Assembly: GCA_018649725.1 (NCBI GenBank)
Contig: JABIHH010000062.1
Coordinates: 1-64,000 of the forward strand
DNA from: Rhodospirillaceae bacterium
GTDB lineage: Bacteria > Pseudomonadota > Alphaproteobacteria > Rhodospirillales > UBA2165
Length of the DNA stretch: 64,000 bases
Direction: 5' to 3'
The notes under the pieces are model-generated. The model was given only the letters and a program-made list of their open reading frames with translations. It had not been told where the DNA came from and did no database searches. A program made the position numbers and the translations under genes. The stretch's first letter is position 1. Every line of letters starts with the position of its first letter. Positions 24,870-35,401 of the stretch are shown here, piece after piece.

Positions 24870-26051
24870 ATGGACGCCCTTATGGATAAAGAAACGCTAA
24901 CCCAATTACGCATATCGGATTATCTGGATATGATTAAAGAAATCGGTCCGGTCTTTGCCGAGCGCGCGGCCGAGCGAAGCGAAACCGACGATTTTGTCGC
25001 GGATAATTTTGCTGATCTGCAAGAGCGTAAAATCTTTTCGGCCATGGTGCCGCACGAACTCGGCGGCGGTGGTGTGTCGCATTCGGAGATGTGCACGATT
25101 GTTCGCATGATCGCGCATTACTGCCCCTCGACGGCCCTGACACTTTCGATGCATCAGCATCTCATCGCGGCCAATCGCTTTAATTATCACCGTGGCAATC
25201 CCGGACAAGTTCTTCTGGAAAAAGTTGTCGCAGGTGAGTTGGTGTTGGTCTCGACCGGTGCCGGTGATTGGCTCGATTCATCCGGCGATATGAAAAAAGT
25301 CGATGGCGGCTATATCCTCAATGCCAAGAAAGGTTTCGCCAGTGGCTCGCTGGCCGGCAATATCTTTGTGACCTCTGCTGCCTATGAGGATCCTGAAGAA
25401 GGCTGGCAGGTGCTGCATTTCCCGGTCGCTAAAACCGCGGAAGGTGTGTCGGTTGAAAATAGCTGGCAGGCGATGGGGATGCGCAATACCGGCTCCCACA
25501 CGGCGGTTTTCAAGGATGTCTTTGTGCCGGACGAAACGGTTGGTTTGAAACGACCGCGCGGTGAGTATCATCCGGTGTGGAACGTGATCCTAACCGTCGC
25601 CTTGCCGCTGATCATGTCCGCCTATGTCGGCATTGCCGAAGCAGCGGCGGATATCGTTAAAGCGGGCGCCAATAACCGGCCTAAGAACCACAAACTTGAT
25701 GGCCATCTGCCGTATTTGCTGGGTGAGATGGAAAACAGTCTGGCGACAGCGCAAGTGATGCATCAAGCCATGGTCGATATTGCCAATGATTTCGAGTTCA
25801 CTCCCTCGACGCAAATGGCGAACGACGTTTTGATCCGTAAAACCGTTGTCGGCAATGCGGTCATCGAAACAACAACCAAAGCGGTTGAACTATCAGGTGG
25901 CTATGGCTACCTCCGCCGCTCGCCTTTGGAGCGCTTGTTCCGCGACAGCTTCGCCAGTCAGTTCCATCCATTGCATGAAAAAAAGCAACACGTCTTTTCT
26001 GGACGTCTGGCGATGGGCTTGGATCCGGTTGAAGTACCAGAGTTTGATTAG
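24870..26051 (+). CDS. Acyl-CoA dehydrogenase family protein
   Basis: A 393-residue flavoprotein with the three-domain acyl-CoA dehydrogenase layout: MVPHELGGGGVSHSEMCTIVRMIAHYCPSTALTLSMHQH in the N-terminal half, GYILNAKKGFASGSLAGN and MRNTGSHTAVFKDVFVPDE in the beta domain, and KAVELSGGYGYLRRSPLERLFRDSFASQFHPLHEKKQ at the C-terminus. ATG 24870 is preceded by GGAGAAAAG. The open frame extends to 24720, but that region overlaps the divergent HxlR gene and promoter. It could oxidise an acyl-CoA or act as a flavin monooxygenase (DszC-like); the sequence alone does not decide. Confidence 0.85.
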   Translation: MDALMDKETLTQLRISDYLDMIKEIGPVFAERAAERSETDDFVADNFADLQERKIFSAMVPHELGGGGVSHSEMCTIVRMIAHYCPSTALTLSMHQHLIAANRFNYHRGNPGQVLLEKVVAGELVLVSTGAGDWLDSSGDMKKVDGGYILNAKKGFASGSLAGNIFVTSAAYEDPEEGWQVLHFPVAKTAEGVSVENSWQAMGMRNTGSHTAVFKDVFVPDETVGLKRPRGEYHPVWNVILTVALPLIMSAYVGIAEAAADIVKAGANNRPKNHKLDGHLPYLLGEMENSLATAQVMHQAMVDIANDFEFTPSTQMANDVLIRKTVVGNAVIETTTKAVELSGGYGYLRRSPLERLFRDSFASQFHPLHEKKQHVFSGRLAMGLDPVEVPEFD

Positions 26052-26073
26052 GCTGGAAATTTTAAAATAAGGC

Positions 26074-26133
26074 GTCACCCCGGACTTGTTCCGGGGTCCA
26101 GCTTTTCTGGATTCCTGCGTTCGCCGGTATGAC
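26074..26133. repeat. Degenerate composite palindromic repeat
   Basis: The left half GTCACCCCGGACTTGTTCC (from 26074) resembles the 23925 element. The right half CTGGATTCCTGCGTTCGCC (from 26107) belongs to a second common proteobacterial repeat type ending GTATGAC at 26133. It lies in the convergent gap between the acyl-CoA dehydrogenase and GNAT genes. Confidence 0.7.
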
Positions 26134-26142
26134 GTGTTGGAA

Positions 26143-26736
26143 CTACCCCAGTCCCGGTCTGCCCACTTCAAGCGCGCCCTCTAGATCTTCCCAGCCATAA
26201 GCGATTTCGCCGAGGATTGTGCCCCAGAGTTTTTCTTCGCGCTCGCCGACCCGTTTGCCTTTCATAACTTCGTAGAAAAAGCGGGATGGGTTGGCTTTTA
26301 GGACCCAGATGACGGCCGCGTCGTAGCCTTGGGCGATCATGATGTCGAACAGGCCGGCCAGCAGGCGTTCGCCGTGGCCCAGGTTTTGGTGATCGGGGTG
26401 GACGTAGAGGGTGTAGACCTCGCCGCCGTAGGTACTGGCGCGGTCGCGATTAAAGCCGCCGCTGCCGACGCCGATAACGCCTGCATCCGGGTCTTCTAAA
26501 ACCAATATCTGTTCTGTTGCCGGGCCATCGGCATGGCGGATGGCGCGGGCCCACATGACCATTTGACGCTCAGGCGACATTTCGACCAGGACTTTGTCGG
26601 GCAAAATACCGGCATAGGTCGAGCGCCAAGTTTCAACATAAACATCAGCGATGGCCTGGACGTCTTCTTCCTTGGCAGGGCGTATTCTAGCTATTTGCTT
26701 TCTCCAGCACGGCAGCGAAAAATCCATCTGTATCAT
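26143..26736 (-). CDS. GNAT family N-acetyltransferase
   Basis: A protein of up to 197 residues. The acetyl-CoA-binding fold is seen in ARIRPAKEEDVQAIADVYVETWRSTYAGILPDKVL at the start of the domain and LYVHPDHQNLGHGERLLAGLFDIMIAQG as motif A. The C-terminal part is FYEVMKGKRVGEREEKLWG. The ATG at 26736 overlaps the upstream rsmB-like gene by 50 bases; ATG 26727 is a second option, and no start exists after the overlap. The substrate is unknown. Confidence 0.85.
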   Translation of the reverse strand: MIQMDFSLPCWRKQIARIRPAKEEDVQAIADVYVETWRSTYAGILPDKVLVEMSPERQMVMWARAIRHADGPATEQILVLEDPDAGVIGVGSGGFNRDRASTYGGEVYTLYVHPDHQNLGHGERLLAGLFDIMIAQGYDAAVIWVLKANPSRFFYEVMKGKRVGEREEKLWGTILGEIAYGWEDLEGALEVGRPGLG

Positions 26737-27994
26737 GCCGGGCCGGGGTTAAGGAAAGGTAAGTTTCGTTGATTATAGCATTGCTCGGACAATCGGTGCC
26801 AAGCGTTGCCTGCCAAATCTCGGCGATCGGCAGGGCTTTGAAGTCGGGATGGCTCTCCAAGAACCAGGCGATTTGATCCTCGTTCTCCGGGGCCAAGACC
26901 GAGCAGGTCGCGTAGATCAAACGCCCACCCGGAATGACAAGATCAGCCGCTTTATCCAAGACTTTGCGTTGCAAAGCGATCAATTCGTCGAGGCGCTCAG
27001 GTGTGAGACGCCATTTCTGCGCTGGTGCCCGCCGCCATGCGCCAGAGCCGGAGCAGGGGACATCTGTCAAAACGCGCTCGGCTGTCTGGGCGTGTTCTCC
27101 GTAGAATGGATCATCATCGCCGGTCAGCGGATGGCGGGTCACGTTAGAGACGCCGCCCCGTCGAAGCCGGGGTTTCATTTTCTTCAATCGATCTTCATCG
27201 GTGTCGCACGCAATTAGCGGGCCGCCGTCTTTCATGGCGGCACCAAGCGCCAAGGTTTTGCCGCCCCCGCCGGCACAGAGATCGATGGTTTTCATATCAG
27301 CCTTGGTCGCAACCAGGGCGGCAACGAGCTGAGAGCCTTCATCTTGAATTTCAATAAAGCCGCCTTTGAAGGCTGTTGAGGCCTGCAGGTTCACCCGGCC
27401 TTTTACCCGCAATCCTAGGGGCGAGAGGGTGGTGGCTTCGGCGTCGATTTTGTCTTTTTGCAAGACTTGAAGAGCGCGCGCGCAATCGCCTTTGAGCGTG
27501 TTGACGCGAAGATCAAGCGAAGCGGGTTGATTCAGCGCTTGAGCTTCAGCTTGAAAATTATCGCCCCATTGCGCCTGAAGTTTTTCGGCAATCCATTCAG
27601 GTAGCTCGGCCTGAATGTGCGCCGGAAATTCAGCGTCATCGAATTTCACGTTATTGAGCGCATCGAGCAGGGTGGTCTCTTCTTCCTCCAAGGGCTTCGG
27701 TGCGTAACCTTCACCGTTGAACAATGTACTGAGCTCGTCTTTTGCTATTACGTCATTGAGAGCCAAATCTACCAGCACGCGGGCACGGGCGTCCGCCGAT
27801 TTGGTTAACCAATCGAGGCGGGCATGGCGGCGCAGGATATCGAACACTCGGCCCGTGATTGCGCGGCGATCCTTGGAGCCGATATAGCGCCGACCCCGAA
27901 TATAAGCCGAGACCACGTCCTCGGCAGGCGAGCCGGAACGGTCTATCTTTTCAAGAATTTCAATTGCCGCGGCAATGCGCGCACCCGGGGTCAT
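26687..27994 (-). CDS. RsmB/NOL1/NOP2/Sun family RNA cytosine-5 methyltransferase
   Basis: A 435-residue protein with an N-terminal NusB-like helical domain (about 1-140) and a SAM-dependent methyltransferase domain. Motifs are IDLCAGGGGKTLALGAAM for SAM binding, TDVPCSGSGAWRRAP (motif IV cysteine) and YATCSVLAPENEDQI (motif VI catalytic cysteine). The layout fits RsmB, which makes m5C967 in 16S rRNA. It is upstream of the GNAT gene and 20 bases downstream of guaB in the same direction. Confidence 0.88.
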   Translation of the reverse strand: MTPGARIAAAIEILEKIDRSGSPAEDVVSAYIRGRRYIGSKDRRAITGRVFDILRRHARLDWLTKSADARARVLVDLALNDVIAKDELSTLFNGEGYAPKPLEEEETTLLDALNNVKFDDAEFPAHIQAELPEWIAEKLQAQWGDNFQAEAQALNQPASLDLRVNTLKGDCARALQVLQKDKIDAEATTLSPLGLRVKGRVNLQASTAFKGGFIEIQDEGSQLVAALVATKADMKTIDLCAGGGGKTLALGAAMKDGGPLIACDTDEDRLKKMKPRLRRGGVSNVTRHPLTGDDDPFYGEHAQTAERVLTDVPCSGSGAWRRAPAQKWRLTPERLDELIALQRKVLDKAADLVIPGGRLIYATCSVLAPENEDQIAWFLESHPDFKALPIAEIWQATLGTDCPSNAIINETYLSLTPARHDTDGFFAAVLEKANS

Positions 27995-28014
27995 GTTTTA
28001 AGCGTCATAAAATT

Positions 28015-29529
<1,515 letters not shown>

Positions 29530-29605
29530 TCATACAGAGAAAGTTACTAAAGCCAAGCGACTATTAGGGTGGCGGAAAATTTAATGAAATCAGTCGTTTA
29601 TAAGG

Positions 29606-30343
29606 CTATTTTGCACCCTCGCCACGGAAGTTCTGGGCGACGACAAACATTTCGGCCGACTCGGCTCGGCTCGAGGGTGGTTTCGCATGACGAACCTGTG
29701 AAAAAGAGCGTTTCATATCGGCCAACAGCTCCTTTTCGGTACCTCCTTGAAAGACTTTTGAGACAAAGCAGCCACCGGGCGCCAGGACCTCTTTGGCAAA
29801 ATCATAAGCCATCTCAGCCAGCCCCATAATACGCAAATGGTCGGTGTTGGCATGGCCGGTAATTTTAGGAGCCATATCGCTGAGTACAGCATCGGCTGGT
29901 CCGCCCAGGGCCTTTTTCAAGATATCCGGCGCATCGTCATCCATGAAGTCGAGCAAAAGAACTTCCGCCCCGCTGATCGGGGCCATTTCCTGGAGGTCGA
30001 TCGCAATAATTTTGGATTTTGATCCTGGTTTTTCCGTGCCCAATCGACTGACTAGAACTTGCGTCCATCCACCTGGCGCTGCGCCTAGTTCGACAACCCG
30101 CATACCGGGTTTGAGAAATTTGAATTTGTCGTCGAGATCTTCGAGCTTAAAGGCAGCCCTGGAGCGCAATCCAGCACGTTGGGCCGCGGCGACGTAGGGA
30201 TCATTGAGTTGGCGTTGCAGCCAGCGGGTCGATGAGCTTTTGCGGCCACGCGCCGACTTTACCCGAACTGTTAAATCACGACCGCTGCGCCCAGAGGTGT
30301 TTTTCTTTGCCCCAGGATTCTTGCCAGAAGATTTTTTGCTCAC
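29606..30343 (-). CDS. rlmE: 23S rRNA (uridine-2'-O)-methyltransferase RlmE (FtsJ/RrmJ)
   Basis: Methylates U2552 of 23S rRNA. The 245-residue protein has a basic N-terminal extension, then WLQRQLNDPYVAAAQRAGLRSRAAFKLEDLDDKF, SAM-binding VVELGAAPGGWTQV, LSDMAPKITGHANTDH (catalytic Asp) and GGCFVSKVFQGG (catalytic Lys). I chose GTG at 30343, whose GTGA overlaps the stop of the ppx/gppA gene by four bases. A longer frame starting with TTG at 30388 would overlap by 49 bases. Confidence 0.93.
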   Translation of the reverse strand: MSKKSSGKNPGAKKNTSGRSGRDLTVRVKSARGRKSSSTRWLQRQLNDPYVAAAQRAGLRSRAAFKLEDLDDKFKFLKPGMRVVELGAAPGGWTQVLVSRLGTEKPGSKSKIIAIDLQEMAPISGAEVLLLDFMDDDAPDILKKALGGPADAVLSDMAPKITGHANTDHLRIMGLAEMAYDFAKEVLAPGGCFVSKVFQGGTEKELLADMKRSFSQVRHAKPPSSRAESAEMFVVAQNFRGEGAK

Positions 30344-31479
30344 CCGACGGTCCCAGAATTTTGCCGGGAATTCTGGTGCTGCCGACAATTGGCTGCGGGA
30401 TTACCGATGACTGGTACACCATCTTTTATCATCAACTCCAGTAACATACCTTCTCGCAAACCACGATCGGCGACGCGGAGCCTGCCGACCGGCCAGGCGC
30501 GGCAGATGGCTTCGAGAATGGCACAGCCGGGAATAACAAGTTCAGCACGTTCATTGCCGATACAAGGCATTTCCGTACGTCCTTTAAAATCCAGATCAGT
30601 CAATTTGCGGCTGGCATGGTTTAGTTCATCGAATGTCAGATCAAGGCCGTCTATTTGGGAACGGTCATAGTGGCTGAGGTCGAGGTGAACGGCACCTAAA
30701 GTTGTCACTGTTCCCGACGTGCCGAGCATCTGAACCTGGTTATTAGCCACTTTGGATTTGATGTCATTACGCTCACAAAAAGCCGGCAGCTTGCTGGAAA
30801 TATCGCTAACCATGTTCTGATAGCATTCATTATTGATTTCATAGATGCCACATTCTTCGGCGAGTGTTACCACGCCGAGAGGAAGCGATAAAACATCCAA
30901 TATTTCAAAATCCGCACTGTCTTCTGGATTGTTCTTTTTGGCCCAAATGATTTCCGTACTGCCACCGCCAATATCAAAAACGACTGCATAAGGTTGCTCT
31001 GGATGGAGCAGACTTTGACACCCTTTGAGGGCGAGGCGGGCTTCTTCATTGCTGGTTATCGCTTCGAAACCGAGCCCCGTTTCCTCGTCGATCCGGGCGA
31101 GGAATTCATCACAATTGTCAGCCCTGCGGCAGGCTTCGGTGGCGATATTACGGGATTGAACAACATCGAAAGATTTAAGCTTTTCAGAGCAGATCGCGAG
31201 GGCAGAGATTGTTCGGTCCATGGCAATTTCAGCGAGGCGACCACTTTCGGCCAGCCCTTCACCTAATCTGACAATACGAGAAAAGGAGGCGACAACGCGG
31301 AAACCTTGCCCCGTTGGCCGGGCGATCAGGAGGCGACAGTTATTGGTGCCTAAATCGAGCGCGCCATACATGCGCTGCTTGCGTTTTCGAGAAAATCCAT
31401 ATTTTCCACGTTTACGTCTTGTGGAATCGTTGTCATCCCTGAAATTATTTTTGGTCTCGCGGCCCATTATGAGTCTCAT
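30340..31479 (-). CDS. ppx: Exopolyphosphatase / guanosine pentaphosphate phosphatase family protein
   Basis: A 379-residue Ppx/GppA phosphatase with the actin-like ATPase fold. The N-terminal phosphate loop GALDLGTNNCRLLIARP follows a basic tail. Other motifs are EACRRADN, SNEEARLALKG, VFDIGGGSTEI (second phosphate loop) and LGTSGTVTTLGAVHLDL. The family hydrolyses polyphosphate and/or pppGpp; which one is not decidable here. ATG 31479 is used. An upstream TTG at 31581 lies within the terminator T-run of the chemoreceptor gene and is unlikely. rlmE overlaps its end. Confidence 0.87.
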   Translation of the reverse strand: MRLIMGRETKNNFRDDNDSTRRKRGKYGFSRKRKQRMYGALDLGTNNCRLLIARPTGQGFRVVASFSRIVRLGEGLAESGRLAEIAMDRTISALAICSEKLKSFDVVQSRNIATEACRRADNCDEFLARIDEETGLGFEAITSNEEARLALKGCQSLLHPEQPYAVVFDIGGGSTEIIWAKKNNPEDSADFEILDVLSLPLGVVTLAEECGIYEINNECYQNMVSDISSKLPAFCERNDIKSKVANNQVQMLGTSGTVTTLGAVHLDLSHYDRSQIDGLDLTFDELNHASRKLTDLDFKGRTEMPCIGNERAELVIPGCAILEAICRAWPVGRLRVADRGLREGMLLELMIKDGVPVIGNPAANCRQHQNSRQNSGTVG

Positions 31480-31580
31480 TTTTGTTCTGTTTCTTTGGCT
31501 TACGGTCAGGTTAGCCTGGAATGAAGGGCATTGGAAACCTCTAAGTTTAAAGAGTTTAAAAATCTTTGTGAATTTGAACA

Positions 31581-31610
31581 AAAAAAGGGCGGTCTAATAA
31601 AGACCGCCCT
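31581..31610 (-). terminator. Rho-independent terminator of the globin/chemoreceptor operon
   Basis: AGGGCGGTCT (31586-31595) and AGACCGCCCT (31601-31610) form a perfect 10-bp stem with loop AATAA. On the minus strand the stem is followed by a T-run, complement of A31581-31586. It lies 31 bases after the chemoreceptor stop. Confidence 0.93.
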
Positions 31611-31641
31611 AAGACCCTTGATAGTATCGTTGGAATCAGAT

Positions 31642-33444
31642 TTACATTTCGCGAACTTCACCAAGGAAGCCATCGACTTGAGCGCCGAGACTCTCTGATT
31701 GCTGCGAGAGTTCCCGTGCGGCATCCAGAACTTCACTCGCCGATTGCCCGGTTTCAGAAGAGGCTTTGGTCACACCATCAATGTTTGATGATACTTCGCC
31801 GGTTGCAGCACTTTGTTCTTCAACTGCGCCAGCAATGGCCGTGGCAATCTCATTCACTTCGTTAATCGTCTTCGTGATGCCTTCGATTGACGTCACAGCC
31901 GACTGGGTTGCACCTTGAATACCTGAAATTTGAGCGGCAATCTCATCGGTTGCTTTGGCGGTTTGGTTAGCCAGATTCTTAACCTCAGAAGCCACCACCG
32001 CGAAGCCTTTACCTGCATCACCGGCACGCGCCGCCTCGATTGTGGCGTTGAGTGCGAGGAGGTTGGTTTGGCTGGCAATATCGTTAATCAGATTAACCAC
32101 ATCACCAATTTTCTGAGAGGCCTCGGCAAGACTTTGAACCTGCTCGTTGGAGTTTTGCGCCTCAGTCACTGCTTCCGAAGAAATCTGCGTCGAGCGGGCA
32201 ACCTGGCTGGCAATTTCATCAATTGATTTTGAAAGCTCCTCAGTAGCCGAGGCGACAGCCATTGATTGCGAACTAGCTTCCTGTGCTGCGGCAGCCATTG
32301 TTTCCGCTGTCGCTTGCAACTCGGTGGAACTGCCGGCAACCGTTTCAACAACACTTTTCACGTTAAGCTCGAAATTGTCAGCCAATTGAACTTGCTGCGT
32401 TACCACAGACCAACTCAACATTGGGCCGACATATCCACCGTCCTTATCCTTGATCGCGGTAATTTGCAGATCAAGAGTTTCAGGACCGACAGAGATTTTT
32501 GCCCGGTGTGGCATATTGGCCGGATCACCCAGCAAATTACGCTGATGCGCTGGATTTTTGTGGAAGATGTCAATGCACTGACCCATCAAATCACTCGCTT
32601 TGATTGGCAGATGTTGCTCCAGCGGTGTTAACGTATCAACACTGGTTTTGTTGACATAATTGATGGTGAAATCGACTGGATCACACATCATGACATTGAC
32701 CGGCATATTATCGATCATCTGCATGAGGCGGGCTGTGTCTTCGTCCTTTTTAACTTTCTCAGTAATAACCGACCAGCTCAACATTGGGCCGATATAGTTG
32801 CCATCTTTGTCATTGAGAGCTGTGACCAAAAGATCCAACTTTTCACCAGCCAAATCGATAATAGCGGTATGTGGCAGGTTAGACGGATCAGCCAATAAAT
32901 TACGTTGATGTGATGGGTTCTTGTGGAAGATATCAATGCACTGGCCCATCATGTCAGCAGCTTTACAAGGCAAAGCATGCTCGAGCGTTGTCAATGTGTC
33001 TGAACTGGCTTTATTTAGATAGGTAACCGTCAGATCGTCTTTATCGCAGGTCATGACATTGATCGGTAGTTCTTCGACCATTTGAGCCAGACGGATCGAT
33101 TCAGCTTCGTTTTTGAGTTTCTCAGTAACGACCGACCAAGTCAGCATAGCTGATTTATAGTTTCCGTTTTCATCATTGACCGCTGTCACCAGCAAATCGA
33201 GTTTCTCGCCGCCAAGGTCAATAATCGCCGTGTGCGGTAGATTTGACGGATCGGCCAACATGCTGCGTTGATGGGCCGGGTTTTTGTGGAAGATATCAAT
33301 GCACTGCCCAACAAGATCATCAGCCTTAATCGGCAATACGTGTTCAAGTGTCTTAAGAGTATTCACACTCGATTTGTTAGCATAAGTGACTTTAAATTCT
33401 TCGAGGTCGCAGATCATGACATTGATCGGCATGTCATCGACCAT
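31642..33444 (-). CDS. Soluble methyl-accepting chemotaxis protein with three 121-residue PAS-like repeats
   Basis: A 600-residue cytoplasmic chemoreceptor with no membrane segment. Residues 1-355 are three tandem PAS-like repeats with an exact 121-residue period. Each contains (V/M)[14 protein letters not shown] (starting at 46, 167 and 288), [10 protein letters not shown] or its variant, and ML(T/S)WSV. Residues 360-600 form the signalling domain with the kinase-contact hairpin [39 protein letters not shown]. It is encoded directly after the globin gene: the globin TAA (33445-33447) is followed at once, in the same frame, by this ATG. It probably forms a haem-based O2 or NO sensory unit with that globin. 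No C-terminal CheR pentapeptide is seen. Confidence 0.93.
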   Translation of the reverse strand: MVDDMPINVMICDLEEFKVTYANKSSVNTLKTLEHVLPIKADDLVGQCIDIFHKNPAHQRSMLADPSNLPHTAIIDLGGEKLDLLVTAVNDENGNYKSAMLTWSVVTEKLKNEAESIRLAQMVEELPINVMTCDKDDLTVTYLNKASSDTLTTLEHALPCKAADMMGQCIDIFHKNPSHQRNLLADPSNLPHTAIIDLAGEKLDLLVTALNDKDGNYIGPMLSWSVITEKVKKDEDTARLMQMIDNMPVNVMMCDPVDFTINYVNKTSVDTLTPLEQHLPIKASDLMGQCIDIFHKNPAHQRNLLGDPANMPHRAKISVGPETLDLQITAIKDKDGGYVGPMLSWSVVTQQVQLADNFELNVKSVVETVAGSSTELQATAETMAAAAQEASSQSMAVASATEELSKSIDEIASQVARSTQISSEAVTEAQNSNEQVQSLAEASQKIGDVVNLINDIASQTNLLALNATIEAARAGDAGKGFAVVASEVKNLANQTAKATDEIAAQISGIQGATQSAVTSIEGITKTINEVNEIATAIAGAVEEQSAATGEVSSNIDGVTKASSETGQSASEVLDAARELSQQSESLGAQVDGFLGEVREM

Positions 33445-33975
33445 TTATTTGAACTGGCCGGTTTCTACATTTGAGACTTGTTGGAGCATCGCGCCCTCCT
33501 GGTTTTGAGATTCGGTTGTTCCGGCGGCAGATTGAGCGGCGTCAATCATTATACCGGCTAAAAGCATGTATACTTCGGTCCAGGCAGCTTGGACTTTTTC
33601 AGTGAATTCTGCCCCGAGACCTTGTTCCAGTGTCCAGAGTAAAGCCTGGGCAACGGTTGAATAATCTTCATCTTTAACCCCATAACTGCTGTGTCGCGCG
33701 CCCAATTGCTGAACGGCCGGGACGATGGAATCGAGATCAGTTAGTCCTTTGACAGCTACTTTTAAGGTCGACATGAGCGCCTTACGTTGCGCGGCCATAT
33801 CATCGCTAAAAAGAGACTTGAGACTCGGATCGAGTTCAAAAAGTCGGTCATAAAACATAACGGCCGCGTCATCAGCGATCGGCTCGACCATGGCAAAAGT
33901 GCTTTGCACAAGGTGTATTTGTTCGTTGGTTAATAGTTCGTCAGTATCACTGTCATTACTCATTTCTGAGATCAT
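33445..33975 (-). CDS. Single-domain globin
   Basis: A 176-residue bacterial globin. Key residues fit: Y42 (B10) in MFYDRLF, Q63 (E7) in AAQRKALM, and proximal H95 (F8) in LGARHSSYGV, the same B10 Tyr/E7 Gln pattern as Vitreoscilla haemoglobin. A C-terminal tail (about 150-176) with MLQQVSNVETGQFK follows the globin fold. ATG 33975 or the fifth codon ATG 33963 may be used. The only thing separating it from the chemoreceptor frame is one TAA. Roles may be gas sensing with the chemoreceptor, or NO/O2 binding. Confidence 0.92.
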   Translation of the reverse strand: MISEMSNDSDTDELLTNEQIHLVQSTFAMVEPIADDAAVMFYDRLFELDPSLKSLFSDDMAAQRKALMSTLKVAVKGLTDLDSIVPAVQQLGARHSSYGVKDEDYSTVAQALLWTLEQGLGAEFTEKVQAAWTEVYMLLAGIMIDAAQSAAGTTESQNQEGAMLQQVSNVETGQFK

Positions 33976-34291
33976 CCCTATAATTCAATCGATAACCCTA
34001 CTAAAATGCTTATGAAAATGTGTCTGATTAACAACATAAGCGGCTATAAATATTTCAGTTTATTTCACTGCAGTAATCTATGTGGCAATTAGAATTCTAA
34101 TTTAAAAGGTTTTTTTTAAAAGAAAGTAGCGATTTTTTGTTATTTTTCGTATCACTGCCTGTAACGGGATGTAACAGAATGATTTTAATTCACTTTCGTA
34201 AATGACGAATAAGAATCGAGTATTTGACATCAGGGTTGAATTGCCCGCTCTGGCCTACGCGTCAATAACCTACTAAAAACCTCAGGATTGT
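33976..34291. other. 316-base AT-rich intergenic region upstream of the globin gene
   Basis: No gene was recognised. It contains a 16-bp perfect palindrome (34087-34102), an A/T inverted run TTTAAAA...TTTTAAA at about 34101-34122, and TGTAAC repeated at about 34160 and 34172. It should hold the promoter of the globin/chemoreceptor operon and the 3' region of the nitronate monooxygenase gene. Confidence 0.6.
34087..34102. promoter_or_regulatory. 16-bp perfect palindrome upstream of the globin gene
   Basis: AATTAGAATTCTAATT, with no spacer, lies 112 bases upstream of the globin start. The symmetry suggests a dimeric regulator site, but no match to a named consensus (for example FNR TTGAT-N4-ATCAA) is seen. 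Confidence 0.45.
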
Positions 34292-35272
34292 TTAGCTTGG
34301 AGCGAAATTCTTAAGCCGCTCTAAAGCAGAAGTTGCTTCTGTCTCGATGTTGCGAACAATATCTGCAAGGGGTTCAATCTTGTCGGCGAAGGTGACCGAT
34401 TGACCAACCGATAGTGCACCTTTGGTCCAATCGCCGGTCTCATAGGCCTCTTTTCCGACCTTGCCAGATATATGTGGCATCAAAGCTTCTAAATCGCCGG
34501 GGCTTTCGGCTTCAATTTTTTGTACTTCGGCGATCGTATCATTGGTCAATGCACGCAAAGTATTGCGCAATGATTGAAGCACCAGGGTTGTGTCGGTTTC
34601 CTTGGCTTCGATGAGGTGCTCTTTATAGGCTCGATGCGCCCAAATTTCCTCGGCGACCAGGAAGCGAGTGCCGATGGCAACGCCGTCAGCTCCCATGGCA
34701 AGGGCTGCAACCAATTGCTCACCATTGCCGATGCCGCCGCCGATAACCACAGGTATTTCCAACCCCCGACCCGCCATTGAGGCCTGCACCATGGTGCCGA
34801 TCATATCGAGACCCGGATGACCGCCGCATTCGGCACCAACAACGGTCACCGCATCGACGCCAATCGATTGTGCTTTGAGGGCAAATCTCAAATTCGGGGC
34901 TTTGTGAATGACCTTAATCCCAGCGTCATGAAGGTCTTGAATAAAAGCTTCGGGATTGCGTCCGGATGTTTCGACAAAGGGGACATTTTCTTCAGCAATG
35001 ATATCAAATACGCGTTGGGTATTCTCACCCTCTACCAGCTTTGGCAACATCGAGACATTGACGCCAAACGGTTTGCCATCGCAAAGGTCCCGGCAGCGGC
35101 GAATTTCATCCCGCAGTTTATCTAAATCAGGAATACTGGCAGCAGTCATAAAGCCGATAATGCCGGCATGGGCCGCAGCTGCCACGTAGTCAGGCGTTGC
35201 CAGCCATTGCAGGCCACCGGCGATAACCGGCACGCGAATGCCAAAGAGTTCAGTAATGCGGGTTTCTATCAT
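34292..35272 (-). CDS. Nitronate monooxygenase family (2-nitropropane dioxygenase-like) FMN protein
   Basis: A 326-residue FMN-dependent TIM-barrel enzyme. Motifs are RVPVIAGGLQWLATPDYVAAAAHAGIIGFMTAAS at the N-terminus, VVGAECGGHPG near 145, VVIGGGIGNGEQLVAALAMGADGVAIGTRFLVAEEIWAH near 175, and the phosphate-binding glycine run. The family oxidises nitronates such as propionate-3-nitronate, but also includes FabK-like and quinone reductase members. It is a single gene, divergent from the molybdenum hydroxylase genes. Confidence 0.86.
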   Translation of the reverse strand: MIETRITELFGIRVPVIAGGLQWLATPDYVAAAAHAGIIGFMTAASIPDLDKLRDEIRRCRDLCDGKPFGVNVSMLPKLVEGENTQRVFDIIAEENVPFVETSGRNPEAFIQDLHDAGIKVIHKAPNLRFALKAQSIGVDAVTVVGAECGGHPGLDMIGTMVQASMAGRGLEIPVVIGGGIGNGEQLVAALAMGADGVAIGTRFLVAEEIWAHRAYKEHLIEAKETDTTLVLQSLRNTLRALTNDTIAEVQKIEAESPGDLEALMPHISGKVGKEAYETGDWTKGALSVGQSVTFADKIEPLADIVRNIETEATSALERLKNFAPS

Positions 35273-35401
35273 GCCCTTGATAAAGCAGAGAATTAAAAGA
35301 TCGGCAAGCGGTATACTGCCATAATTTTCAATGCTTTATTTACCCGTAACAATGAAATAATTTAGCTTTCAATTCGGTCATCGCAATAATGGATAACTTA
35401 C

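Noticed and set aside
31480-31581. Longer ppx/gppA start (TTG at 31581)
   Set aside because: It begins within the terminator T-run of the chemoreceptor operon and adds a non-family sequence.
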